Shown: positions 1-6,814, counted from the stretch's first letter. The stretch is 12,423 nucleotides of DNA from CAZIPZ01 sp964541075 (GCA_964541075.1 CAZIPZ010000113.1:1-12423); one strand, 5' to 3'. The notes: generated by a model from the letters alone, not told the origin. Program-made: numbers and translations.

Positions 1-525
1 AAGTGTGACCAGACCCAGACGCCAATCCAATATCAGGATGGCGATGGTGATGCCCAACAGAGTAAAGATATCGCCGAAAATCGAGACGATGCCGGCTGAA
101 AAGAGTTCATTCAGCACATCAATGTCAGTAATGACTCGGGTTAGAAGGCGTCCTACAGGATTTTTGTCATAAAAGGAAGGCGAGAGCGAATGGAGGCGCC
201 TGAACACCTGCATTCGCATGTCATACATGATCTTCTGACCGGTGTTTTGCAGCGTGTACGATTGGAGTGATTCGGCCCCGAACTTTGCGATCAGCAGCAT
301 CACATAGATCCCGGCAATCGACACCAATCCTTGTGTGTCGCCGACGGCGATATGCTTGTCGATTGCAATTTTCGTCAACCATGGGAAGGCGGCTTCGAGC
401 ACAGACTCAAACAGGAGCAGAACAAAGGCAAGGGCGACTGCTCTTTTATACGGCAGTAGATATGTGACGAGCCGCCTCATCAGACGCGAGTCGTATGCTT
501 TGCCGAGAACTTCTTCTTCGTGCAT
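1..525 (-). CDS. ABC exporter half-transporter, N-terminal part (second subunit of a heterodimer), cut by window edge
   Basis: I translated this directly: 175 codons run from ATG at 525 down to base 1 with no stop, so the rest of the membrane domain and the whole ATPase domain lie to the left of the window. The protein begins MHEEEVLGKAYD, then a cytoplasmic elbow (RLMRRLVTYLLPYKR), a first membrane helix at about residues 29-45 and a second at about 66-82. Next comes the family-typical cytoplasmic loop with SFYDKNPVGRLLTRV (residues 118-131) followed by TDIDVLNELF, then a helix at about 148-167. This is the type-IV (B-family) exporter membrane fold. The start lies 25 bases after the stop of the other exporter half, on the same strand, so the two are probably co-transcribed and pair as a heterodimer. 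In such pairs the downstream partner usually carries the intact ATP site, but that part is not visible here. The substrate cannot be told from sequence (drug, lipid or peptide). Family certain; pairing likely. Confidence 0.93.
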   Translation of the reverse strand, partial: MHEEEVLGKAYDSRLMRRLVTYLLPYKRAVALAFVLLLFESVLEAAFPWLTKIAIDKHIAVGDTQGLVSIAGIYVMLLIAKFGAESLQSYTLQNTGQKIMYDMRMQVFRRLHSLSPSFYDKNPVGRLLTRVITDIDVLNELFSAGIVSIFGDIFTLLGITIAILILDWRLGLVTL

Positions 526-550
526 GAATCTTTTGATGTCCCGAGGGAAC

Positions 551-2314
551 TTACAGATCGTTAACGAGTTCTTCTTCTAGCAGTTGCTTTTTGTGGAGCT
601 CGGCGTAAAGGCCGTTGATTGCCAACAGTTGGGTATGAGTTCCGCGCTCCACGATTTCGCCTGTATCCAGGACGATGATTTCATCAGCGTCCTTGACGGT
701 CGAAACACGGTGGCTGATCAAGATTGAGGTTCGATTTCTCATTAGCCCCTTTAACTCCCGGAGAATTTGTTCTTCCGTGTATGTATCAACGCTTGACAGC
801 GCATCATCAAGAATCAAAATCTTAGGGTCGCGAACAACCGCGCGAGCAATCGCCGTGCGCTGCTTTTGTCCACCCGACAGCGTAATTCCCCTCTCTCCCA
901 CCATTGTTTCGAACCGCTTTGGAAAGTCCTGAATATCTTGGTAGATATTGGCGATAATCGAAGCGCGTTCGACGTCGGCATCGTTCGGTGAATCAACCCC
1001 GAATGCAATGTTTTCCCGAACCGTTTCACCAAACAAGAACGTATCCTGCGGCACAAAACCGATTGCGCGACGCAATGTATCCAAAGGAATGCGCTCTATA
1101 GGAACTCCGTCAATCCAAAGTGAGTTCGGCGGCGCGTTGAACAAACGTGGGATTAACTGCACCAGAGTGGACTTTCCAGATCCTGTGGCGCCAACGATAG
1201 CGAGGGTTTTTCCCTGTTCGATTGAGAGTGAAATATTCCGTAGAGCAGGGGAACCGCCATACGAAAAGCTGAGATTCCGAAATTCAATCGCGCCAGCGAT
1301 CTCGAAATCGTGCAAGAGATCGCCTTCGTCGCGCACTTCCGGCGGCGATTCGAGAATGTAATTAAGTCGCTCCATCGAAGCTCGCCCTCGTTCGAGCAGA
1401 TTCACCACCCATCCAAGTGCAATCATCGGCCACGTCAGCATGCCCAGGTAAACAGTGAAAGCCACGAAGTCGCCGAGTGAAATAACGCCTTGAATCACCT
1501 GTCTTCCGCCAAACCAAAGGACGATCGCAACAGCCATGCCGATCATCAACTGCATCGTGGGATAAAAGACGCTCGTAACACGGATCAACTCTCGGTTCTT
1601 CTGCACGAGCGACGTGTTCTGTCGCTCAAATTCATCAATTTCGTGGGCTTCCTGGACGAAGGCTTTCACCACTCGCACACCGGCAAGACTCTCCTGCACA
1701 CTCGCGCTCAACGATGCGAGCTTGGCCTGAGACTCTTCGGTCAAATCATGAATGCGCCTTCCAAAGTATCGGACGCCGATAGAAACTACCGGCATTGGCG
1801 CCAATGAAAGCAAAGTCAGCTTCCAATCGATACTCAACATGAAAGCGGCCGCGAAAATGGAAATAACCAGCGTGTTTGCGGTGTACATAATTCCTGGTCC
1901 AAGCAACATTCGCACATTGCTCAAGTCGTTTGTTACTCGCGACATCAGGTCGCCTGTTTTGTTCTTTTGGTAGAACGAAACGGAAAGTTTCTCGATGTGA
2001 CTGAACAACTCGTTTCGCAACGCATATTCGATATCGCGGGAGGTTCCTATCAGCAACCGGCGCATTGAGAATCGGAAAATGCCTTCCAGCACCGTTAAAC
2101 CAACGATGACTAAGGCATAAAAAGCCAGCTTCTCCCTCGTTACGGATTCATAAAGACTGTCCACTGCGTATCGCATGACCCAGGGAGTCGCTAGCAGGAA
2201 CGCGTTGGTGAGCAGGATGCAGAAAAAGCCAAGTGTGATGCGGCCTCGATGTCGCCGAAGATGGACTATCAAACGGCTGAGAGAACCCCAGATCTTCGAC
2301 TTGAAAAGGGTCAT
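551..2314 (-). CDS. ABC exporter half-transporter, permease fused to ATPase (TM287/BmrC-like degenerate-site subunit)
   Basis: A complete 587-residue half-exporter, normal length for the family. Residues 1-320 form the membrane domain: six helices with the intracellular loop SFYQKNKTGDLMSRV at 113-127 and the coupling region near 210-220. Residues 341-580 form the nucleotide-binding domain: Walker A GATGSGKST (375-383), Q-loop VPQD (Q423), signature LSGGQ (479-483), Walker B ILILDD (499-504), D-loop SSVD (507-510) and switch histidine H535. The residue after the Walker B Asp is D504 where active ATPases have Glu. In heterodimeric exporters such as TM287/288 and BmrC/BmrD, this Asp marks the subunit with the weakly hydrolysing site. 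It sits in the inner membrane and would export an unknown substrate with the product of the next gene, 25 bases downstream on the same strand. The start ATG (complement of 2312-2314) gives a typical short N-terminus. It diverges from the sigma-factor operon. Confidence 0.96.
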   Translation of the reverse strand: MTLFKSKIWGSLSRLIVHLRRHRGRITLGFFCILLTNAFLLATPWVMRYAVDSLYESVTREKLAFYALVIVGLTVLEGIFRFSMRRLLIGTSRDIEYALRNELFSHIEKLSVSFYQKNKTGDLMSRVTNDLSNVRMLLGPGIMYTANTLVISIFAAAFMLSIDWKLTLLSLAPMPVVSIGVRYFGRRIHDLTEESQAKLASLSASVQESLAGVRVVKAFVQEAHEIDEFERQNTSLVQKNRELIRVTSVFYPTMQLMIGMAVAIVLWFGGRQVIQGVISLGDFVAFTVYLGMLTWPMIALGWVVNLLERGRASMERLNYILESPPEVRDEGDLLHDFEIAGAIEFRNLSFSYGGSPALRNISLSIEQGKTLAIVGATGSGKSTLVQLIPRLFNAPPNSLWIDGVPIERIPLDTLRRAIGFVPQDTFLFGETVRENIAFGVDSPNDADVERASIIANIYQDIQDFPKRFETMVGERGITLSGGQKQRTAIARAVVRDPKILILDDALSSVDTYTEEQILRELKGLMRNRTSILISHRVSTVKDADEIIVLDTGEIVERGTHTQLLAINGLYAELHKKQLLEEELVNDL

Positions 2315-2322
2315 AGGCTTTT

Positions 2323-2334
2323 AATAGTACTATT
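2323..2334. promoter_or_regulatory. 12-bp perfect palindrome in the divergent intergenic region, possible operator
   Basis: AATAGTACTATT reads the same on both strands and lies 8 bases upstream of the exporter ATG, in the roughly 109-bp gap between the exporter and the sigma-factor operon. On the minus strand TACTAT, inside the palindrome, matches four of six bases of a -10 box. The hexamer 17 bases upstream of it is a poor -35 (TTAATG). A repressor site overlapping the exporter promoter is possible. The element is short and AT-rich, so it may be chance. I see no clear ECF-type GGAAC / TC promoter for the sigma gene in this gap. Confidence 0.3.
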
Positions 2335-2423
2335 TATTGCGAACGCCATTAAACCGCGGCCCCTGAGGGACTGTCGAATTCACTGGACGGGGTCTGGGTG
2401 TTGAATTGGAGCAGCGGAAGGAC

Positions 2424-3020
2424 ATGCGGCGCGACGTAACAGTTACTTTGCCAATGAGTTCCAGAGATCAAGATGCGGACGCCTCCCTGGTCGACAAATA
2501 CCTCACGGGCGACATGGTAGCCTTTGATGAATTGATGATTCGGTACGAGCGACAGATATACCGGGTCTGCTATCGGTTCGTAGAAAACAGAGACGACGCC
2601 ATGGATCTGGCTCAAGAAATATTCATAAAGGCGTTTGAACATCTGGGAACATTCCGGCGTGAAGCCAGCCTTAAGACATGGCTTTATCGAATTGCAATGA
2701 ACCATTGCATCAACTATGTGAAGAAACGCCCGCAAGAGTTTGTCGAAGTGACCGAGACGATCGGTAGTATTCGCGCTTCGGCTCACTCGCAACTGGAAGA
2801 ACAGGAGCAGCGAGACCAATTCCGTAGGATGGTCAAACATCTGCCCCCGAAGCAGAAGGCGATACTTGAACTGCGAATCAACGAACAATTGAGCTATGAA
2901 GAGATAGCTCGAATCTCGGGACGATCGGTATCGACCATCAAAGCGAGCGTCTTTTTTGCTCTGGAAAAGCTCCGGAAGTTGCTAAGAGCTCCGAAAGTCA
3001 AAAAGCCCCAAAGGAATTAG
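2424..3020 (+). CDS. ECF (RpoE-type) RNA polymerase sigma factor
   Basis: A sigma-70 family factor of the extracytoplasmic-function type, with only regions 2 and 4. Numbering from ATG 2424 (198 residues), sigma-2 spans about 20-103. It includes DAMDLAQEIFIKAF (58-71, core binding) and SLKTWLYRIAMNHCINYVKK (82-101, -10 recognition). An acidic, Gln-rich linker follows, then sigma-4 at about 140-187 with LPPKQKAILELR and a helix-turn-helix around LSYEEIARISGRSVSTIKA. It would direct polymerase to stress promoters when released from its anti-sigma. The start is uncertain. TTG 2406 adds six residues, and ATG 2454 would remove ten. I prefer 2424, which has GGAG upstream, though the spacing is long. 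The anti-sigma gene begins 8 bases after the stop, and the LTxxQ gene then overlaps that, forming a three-gene signalling operon. Family assignment is firm; the regulon is unknown. Confidence 0.93.
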   Translation: MRRDVTVTLPMSSRDQDADASLVDKYLTGDMVAFDELMIRYERQIYRVCYRFVENRDDAMDLAQEIFIKAFEHLGTFRREASLKTWLYRIAMNHCINYVKKRPQEFVEVTETIGSIRASAHSQLEEQEQRDQFRRMVKHLPPKQKAILELRINEQLSYEEIARISGRSVSTIKASVFFALEKLRKLLRAPKVKKPQRN

Positions 3021-3028
3021 CCAGCAAA

Positions 3029-3598
3029 ATGTTTGGACATCTCAAAGCCGAAGAATTTGTGAAGCTTTACGAAGGGCTTGAGCTCCCCCATAAGCGACAC
3101 GCACACCTGCGTCTCTGCGTTACGTGCAATCAAACATGGAGTTCGATGAAGTCGTTGCAGAATGAGTTTTCCGCCTTGGAGTCAGACATTCTAGAACCGG
3201 ACTGGGATGAGTTTCGATCTTCCGTGCGTGATCAACTGTTGTCACGATCGGTTCAGCGCACATCCGCTTTCCGCCGATGGACTGGATGGCCAATGCGTCC
3301 TGCGACGGCCTGGAGTCTATTATCTATCCTGCTTGTTGTCAGTGGGACCATCATGGCGGTGTTGTGGCGTGCGGAGCCAACGCCTTCCATACAAGGGACC
3401 AGCGTGGTTGAACAAATGATCGGAGAAGCGGCAGCAGAGCAGTCCTTCCAGTTCAGTGGTATTGATTCGGAAATGAATGTTTGGTCAAGAACCTCCGCTT
3501 TCGATGAATCCTTCCTTCTCGAGGATTCCGAACGGGCTCAATTCCGTGAGATGCTGCAGCTGGCTCTTGGTGGTGATTCCAGCAGTCAAAATCAATGA
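3029..3598 (+). CDS. Membrane-anchored anti-sigma factor with ZAS-like zinc motif
   Basis: 189 residues. The N-terminal cytoplasmic part contains H26-x3-C30-x2-C33 (HLRLCVTC), the H-x3-C-x2-C signature of zinc-binding anti-sigma domains. The stretch 14-26 (YEGLELPHKRHAH) matches the helix that usually precedes it. A single hydrophobic helix at about 94-113 (AWSLLSILLVVSGTIMAVLW) would cross the inner membrane, leaving about 75 periplasmic residues with no domain I recognise. The C-terminus is rich in Ser, Glu and Gln. The gene follows the ECF sigma gene by 8 bases with AAGGA upstream of its ATG, and its TGA overlaps the next gene's ATG. By position and architecture it should hold the sigma factor inactive at the membrane until the periplasmic domain is cleaved or altered. 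Its sequence beyond the zinc motif is poorly conserved, as is common in this family, so the call rests on motif, topology and context. Confidence 0.85.
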   Translation: MFGHLKAEEFVKLYEGLELPHKRHAHLRLCVTCNQTWSSMKSLQNEFSALESDILEPDWDEFRSSVRDQLLSRSVQRTSAFRRWTGWPMRPATAWSLLSILLVVSGTIMAVLWRAEPTPSIQGTSVVEQMIGEAAAEQSFQFSGIDSEMNVWSRTSAFDESFLLEDSERAQFREMLQLALGGDSSSQNQ

Positions 3599-4143
3599 TG
3601 AAGATGAAGCGAATTTCACTCCTCGTGTTCGTACTGTTGCTTGCCGAGAGTGGCTTAGCTCAAGCGCAACTCTGGAAGGCGGCCCGATCCGGCATCGGTC
3701 AGCAACGCCGCCAGCAACTGCGACGTCCGAATGCGATGGCCCCTCGAGGCGCTCCAATTGAAGATCTCGTCGAAGGGTTTTATATCAGCCAGTTTTCAGA
3801 AGTTGTAGGCGTTGGCGACGACCAACTTGCGAAGGTTCTGCCCATTCTGCGTCAGGGTTTGCGGGAACGTCGCGAAATAGCGGCCCGTCGCGCGCAAACC
3901 CTCAATCAGCTTCGTCTTGTGACCGAACGAGGCGACGCGGAGGACGAAATTAGGAAACTGGTTCGAGAAATCGACAAAACGGATGCGGATGCACTGACCC
4001 GCCAGCAAAAACTCGTGAACGAAATCGATCCGCATCTCAATGCTCGCCAGCAGGCAAAATTCAGGATGTTTCAGGTTATGGTTGAGCAGCGAATCCGCCA
4101 GATGCTCGACAGAGCCAGAGATCCCGGAAACCGGCAGCCGTAA
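3595..4143 (+). CDS. Secreted LTxxQ / Spy-CpxP-like helical protein, putative periplasmic sensor
   Basis: 182 residues with a clear Sec signal peptide: KMKR, a hydrophobic core ISLLVFVLLL, and AQA at 22-24 as a likely cleavage site. The mature part is almost wholly charged helix, rich in Arg, Gln and Glu. It holds a literal LTxxQ (LTRQQ, 134-138) and the related LNARQQAKF (148-156), where Spy/CpxP/ZraP-type proteins have LTPEQRAKF. Such proteins act in the periplasm as chaperones or as sensors that touch an anti-sigma factor or sensor kinase; CnrX in the CnrYXH metal-resistance system is one example. The ATG overlaps the anti-sigma TGA (ATGATG), so translation is probably coupled. Starts at 3595, 3598 or 3604 are all possible and differ by one to three residues. 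There is no Cys and only one His (H147), so a CnrX-like metal site is unlikely. Fold assignment is fair; the sensor role is inferred from context. Confidence 0.75.
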   Translation: MMKMKRISLLVFVLLLAESGLAQAQLWKAARSGIGQQRRQQLRRPNAMAPRGAPIEDLVEGFYISQFSEVVGVGDDQLAKVLPILRQGLRERREIAARRAQTLNQLRLVTERGDAEDEIRKLVREIDKTDADALTRQQKLVNEIDPHLNARQQAKFRMFQVMVEQRIRQMLDRARDPGNRQP

Positions 4144-4232
4144 CACTTCCGCAATACGGAACTGGATGCCATTTCTTTGTGCGTCCTCAGGAAGACGGGC
4201 GGGCCCCCCCATCTTGTGCCTTTTCTTTTGCT

Positions 4233-4238
4233 TATAAT
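4233..4238 (+). promoter_or_regulatory. Candidate -10 box (TATAAT) for the glycan operon
   Basis: A perfect TATAAT preceded by a T-rich tract (4219-4229). No good -35 is found at 16-18 bases upstream (4210-4215 reads CATCTT). The TG at 4229-4230 is one base too far for an extended -10. It is the best promoter-like hexamer in the gap before the epimerase gene. It could serve the small ORF at 4256 and the genes after it. Confidence 0.35.
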
Positions 4239-4255
4239 ATGTTTAGAATCGATGG

Positions 4256-4474
4256 GTGAGAGCCATGGGTATCGAACCGCACCGTGTGGGAAGTCCCTTG
4301 AGCTACCTGCAGGGATCTCTCCGGCGGTGGCCTGTCGAGTCTCTCGACCTATCCAGCCTTCCCGAGAAAATCATCGTCCGTAACACGGTTTTGCCTGCGA
4401 ATTCGCTTAGGATAACGAGACGCGCCAATCGGGGCGTGAGCGTTCAACCGCGTATGGTTCGGAGCAGTGAATGA
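4256..4474 (+). CDS. Possible small leader ORF, 72 codons, overlapping the epimerase start
   Basis: An open frame from GTG 4256 (or ATG 4265, giving 69 codons) ends with TGA at 4472-4474, sharing ATGA with the ATG of the epimerase gene. The product is basic, with a run SLRRW and a Ser/Arg-rich tail (RITRRANRGVSVQPRMVRSSE region). It has no signal peptide, membrane helix or motif I know. For: it starts just after a TATAAT, the stop/start overlap is the same kind used elsewhere in the operon, and the GGAG that serves the epimerase start lies inside it, as in translational coupling. Against: short length, no recognised homologue, weak ribosome-binding site, and overlap with possible leader hairpins. 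It may equally be untranslated leader. Confidence 0.25.
   Translation: MRAMGIEPHRVGSPLSYLQGSLRRWPVESLDLSSLPEKIIVRNTVLPANSLRITRRANRGVSVQPRMVRSSE
4323..4334 (+). promoter_or_regulatory. ops-like element in the glycan-operon leader (speculative)
   Basis: GGCGGTGGCCTG matches the enterobacterial ops sequence GGCGGTAGCGTG at 10 of 12 positions. It lies on the coding strand in the leader of a polysaccharide operon, where ops elements are found. Ops recruits the NusG paralogue RfaH, allowing read-through of long surface-glycan operons. The last base is shared with a six-pair hairpin (4334-4348). Whether this lineage uses ops-like sites is unknown to me, and I found the match by eye after seeing the context. 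Confidence 0.2.
4334..4348 (+). repeat. Inverted repeat GTCGAG-tct-CTCGAC, leader hairpin
   Basis: Six perfect pairs around a three-base loop, with no following T-run, so it is not an intrinsic terminator. It directly abuts the ops-like motif. It could be an RNA hairpin in the leader of the epimerase transcript or chance. Confidence 0.35.
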
Positions 4475-5526
4475 AAATCTGCTCGGTCGTCGGAACACGA
4501 CCAAACTTCGTTAAGGAATACCTTCTGAATCGAGAGCTCCGGGAACGTGGAGTTCAAGAGATCCTGATTCACACCGGACAGCATTACGACTACGAAATGT
4601 CCAAAGTGTTCTTTGAATGCTTTGAACTGCCTCCGCCGGATTATCATCTTCAAATCGCGAATACTGACGGCGTCGATTTCACGGCAAATGCCATTATTGA
4701 ACTGGCGAAAGTCTTAAAGAAGGAGCAACCGGACTGCGTTCTCAGCTATGGCGACGTAAATTCGACAATGTCGACTGCAATCGCGGCAAGCAAGCTGCGG
4801 ATGCCCTTCGCACACGTAGAAGGCGGTATTCGCGCCGACGATCGATATAACCCTGAAGAAATCAACCGTCGAGTGTCGGACGTCCTTGCCGACATTATCT
4901 ACTGCTGCACAAAGACAGATGTGGAGACGCTCGAGAAGGAGGGTTACGAGCCTGATCGAATCTCCTTTTCTGGAGACTTGATGAAGGACGCTCTGGTCAT
5001 GACTCTACAGAAGTATGGAATTGCGCCGGCTCGGGGCGATTATCTTGTTTTAACATTGCATCGACAGGAAAATCTCACCGATGCCACTCGGCTGCGGTCG
5101 ATCATGCAAGGACTGGTTCAATCCAAAAGAAAGATCATCTTTCCAGCACATCCCAGAACGCTTCAGACAATGAAGAATTTTGGCATCCTTGAGCTGATCG
5201 AAGGTTCACAGATAGAGGTCAGAAAACCCGAAGGCTACGTCGATTTCATTCGACTGGCTGCGGGTGCGGACAAGATTCTCACTGATTCCGGCGGCGTCCG
5301 GCGCGAAGCCTATTTGTTGCGTAAACCGTGCATCGTGCTGATTGAAATCTCATGGTTTCCTGAAATCTCGCGGGCCGGATGGAAGGTCCTTACGGGCCCC
5401 GATCCAGATCGCATCGCACATCTAATTTCGACTTTCGAACCCACAGGACCCTACCAGGAACTGTTTGGCGATGGTTATGCCCACAAGAAAATCGTCGACA
5501 GCTTGATACAGAGGTATGGCGGATAA
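4471..5526 (+). CDS. wecB: Non-hydrolysing UDP-N-acetyl sugar 2-epimerase (WecB/WbpI-like)
   Basis: 351 residues, close to the usual 360-380. The family inverts C2 of a UDP-N-acetyl sugar in the cytoplasm, e.g. UDP-GlcNAc to UDP-ManNAc (WecB) or the diacetamido-uronic form (WbpI). Seen: GTRPNFVK with K15 (family GTRPExIK), TGQHYDYEMS (35-44), GDVNST with D95, HVEGGIR with E117, PEEINR (128-133), LTLHRQEN with H197, and TDSGGVRREA (271-280). The Asp, Glu, Glu and His that drive epimerisation in E. coli WecB are thus present. The loop after DSGG reads LIEISWFPEI (290-299), not the usual LRxxTERPE or LRxxTEW, so substrate or control may differ. ATG 4471 is set by GGAG six bases upstream and an in-frame stop just before it. 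The next gene starts inside the last 11 bases. Family is sure; exact substrate is not. Confidence 0.93.
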   Translation: MKICSVVGTRPNFVKEYLLNRELRERGVQEILIHTGQHYDYEMSKVFFECFELPPPDYHLQIANTDGVDFTANAIIELAKVLKKEQPDCVLSYGDVNSTMSTAIAASKLRMPFAHVEGGIRADDRYNPEEINRRVSDVLADIIYCCTKTDVETLEKEGYEPDRISFSGDLMKDALVMTLQKYGIAPARGDYLVLTLHRQENLTDATRLRSIMQGLVQSKRKIIFPAHPRTLQTMKNFGILELIEGSQIEVRKPEGYVDFIRLAAGADKILTDSGGVRREAYLLRKPCIVLIEISWFPEISRAGWKVLTGPDPDRIAHLISTFEPTGPYQELFGDGYAHKKIVDSLIQRYGG

Positions 5527-6814
5527 GAGCACTCCGAGAATTGCGATGCTTGCGCATGCATGCTATTTGACCGACCCGCGCATTCGGCGGGAGGCCGAAA
5601 CTCTTGCGGAGAAAGGCTACGATATCCACGTTATCGCACTCTCCGAGAAGCTGAACGGTGTGATGCAAAGAGGCCCTTCCACTGTCAACGGTGTTCAGAT
5701 TCACCGCTTGCCTGTGAGCCGAAAGAGAGGAACATCCCTCCGATACCTCTACGAATATACGATGGTGCTGTTATTGGGTGCTCTGAAGGTTGCTTCGCTG
5801 CATTTCCAGCGGCGGCTCAACGTCGTTCACGTGCACAACATGCCTGACATTCTCGTACTCGCCGGTCTGGCTCCTAGGCTCAGCGGAGCCACACTCGTAT
5901 TGGACGTTCACGACCCGATGCCGGAGCTTTACCGTAGCTGGGGACATGACTTGAATAGCCCAATGGTTCGGCTTCTGCGCATACAGGAAAGGATTAGCTG
6001 CAGGCTTGCGGATCGTGTTATTTCAGTGAACGACACCATGCGGGAAAACCTCCGGAACAAGGGCATACCGGATGAAAAAATATTCATCGTTCACAACTTT
6101 CCCGATCGCAGTCACTTTCCCCTTAGTGAGGAGCGAGCAACCTGGCCTGAGCGAAAAGACAGATTGGTAATTCTCTATTGTGGAACGGTCACGGAGCACT
6201 ACGATCTGGGTCTTGCGGTTCGGGCGATGGCCAATCTCAAAGGGCTCGTGCCGATAACCCTGAAAATCATGGGCGAAGGAAACAAGCTACAGGAAGTACT
6301 TGAATTGGCTTCCTCACTCGGCGTTCGCGACTCCATTGAACTAGTCGGTCGCGTACCTCTGGAACAGGTTGGGAGTGAAATGAGGAAAGCGGATCTGGGA
6401 ATCTCTTGCCACCAGGCAGGCATCTTCGGCGACCTTTATTTCTCAACCAAAATCGTGGAGTACTTGACCCAGGGTCTGCCGGTGCTCTCACCTCGCACGT
6501 ACACTATTCACAAGTATCTGCCTGATGACTCCATTTTTTATTTTGAGCCTGGAAAGCTGGCAGACCTTACCGATAAGATTCAATATATTTGGGAGCATCC
6601 AAGTGAAGTTTTGGCGCGGTTGAACCGCGCCCGAACTCGACTTGAACGGCTCTCGTGGCAAGCGGAAAAAGGTCGTTTTTCGGAATTTTATGCGGCTCTG
6701 CTGCAGGATCCCAGCCGTCCTGCAGTTGCATCGCCGTCTTGGACCGAACAGTCAGAAGACTATGAAAAGGTTGGCAATGCACCCAATAAATCGGGAGAGA
6801 GTTCGACGCGATGA
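5516..6814 (+). CDS. GT4-type (GT-B fold) glycosyltransferase
   Basis: 432 residues. The N-terminal Rossmann half has IAMLAHACYLTDPRIRREAETLAEKGY (9-35), the nucleotide-sugar GT4 opening. It also has VVHVHNMPDIL (103-113) and LVLDVHDPMPE (127-137). The C-terminal donor half has VILYCGTVTEHYDLGLAVRA (218-237), LKIMGEGN (249-256) and the donor motif STKIVEYLTQGLPVLSP (310-326). The Glu at 315 (VEYL) matches the second Glu of the E-x7-E motif; the first is not present, as in many surface-glycan GT4 enzymes. It would transfer a sugar from a nucleotide donor to a lipid-linked glycan at the cytoplasmic face. There is no signal peptide; a hydrophobic stretch at 83-95 is probably a buried helix or membrane contact. 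The last 35 residues look like a disordered tail. Its ATG lies within the end of the epimerase gene, and its TGA overlaps the next ATG. Donor, acceptor and linkage are unknown. Confidence 0.9.
   Translation: MADKSTPRIAMLAHACYLTDPRIRREAETLAEKGYDIHVIALSEKLNGVMQRGPSTVNGVQIHRLPVSRKRGTSLRYLYEYTMVLLLGALKVASLHFQRRLNVVHVHNMPDILVLAGLAPRLSGATLVLDVHDPMPELYRSWGHDLNSPMVRLLRIQERISCRLADRVISVNDTMRENLRNKGIPDEKIFIVHNFPDRSHFPLSEERATWPERKDRLVILYCGTVTEHYDLGLAVRAMANLKGLVPITLKIMGEGNKLQEVLELASSLGVRDSIELVGRVPLEQVGSEMRKADLGISCHQAGIFGDLYFSTKIVEYLTQGLPVLSPRTYTIHKYLPDDSIFYFEPGKLADLTDKIQYIWEHPSEVLARLNRARTRLERLSWQAEKGRFSEFYAALLQDPSRPAVASPSWTEQSEDYEKVGNAPNKSGESSTR

Larger units (their letters stand above)
4144..4470. other. 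327-bp gap between the sigma operon and the glycan operon: candidate promoter and leader
   Basis: No protein I recognise is encoded here. It holds TTCCG-caata-CGGAA (4147-4161), a five-pair hairpin just after the LTxxQ gene but without the T-run of an intrinsic terminator. It also holds a run of seven C (4204-4210), a T-rich stretch with TATAAT (4233-4238), an ops-like element (4323-4334) overlapping the start of a hairpin GTCGAG-tct-CTCGAC (4334-4348), and an open frame from 4256 to 4474. If transcription starts near 4245, the epimerase gene would carry a leader of about 225 bases. I see no known riboswitch pattern. Confidence 0.5.

Noticed and set aside
2349..2888. A 179-codon open frame on the minus strand
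   Set aside because: Opposite the ECF sigma gene; the sense frame is certain and the antisense product is not recognisable.
4147..4161. Hairpin TTCCG-caata-CGGAA right after the LTxxQ gene as an intrinsic terminator
   Set aside because: Only five pairs and no adjacent T-run; the next T-rich stretch is more than 50 bases away, so I do not call a terminator.
4197..4210. GGGCGGG followed by seven C as a terminator or G-quadruplex signal
   Set aside because: Fold-back would need a near-zero loop, and there are too few separate G-runs for a quadruplex; it is probably a simple homopolymer tract.
4306..4313. CCTGCAGG palindrome in the leader
   Set aside because: An eight-base palindrome alone is expected by chance and has no partner or context that gives it meaning.
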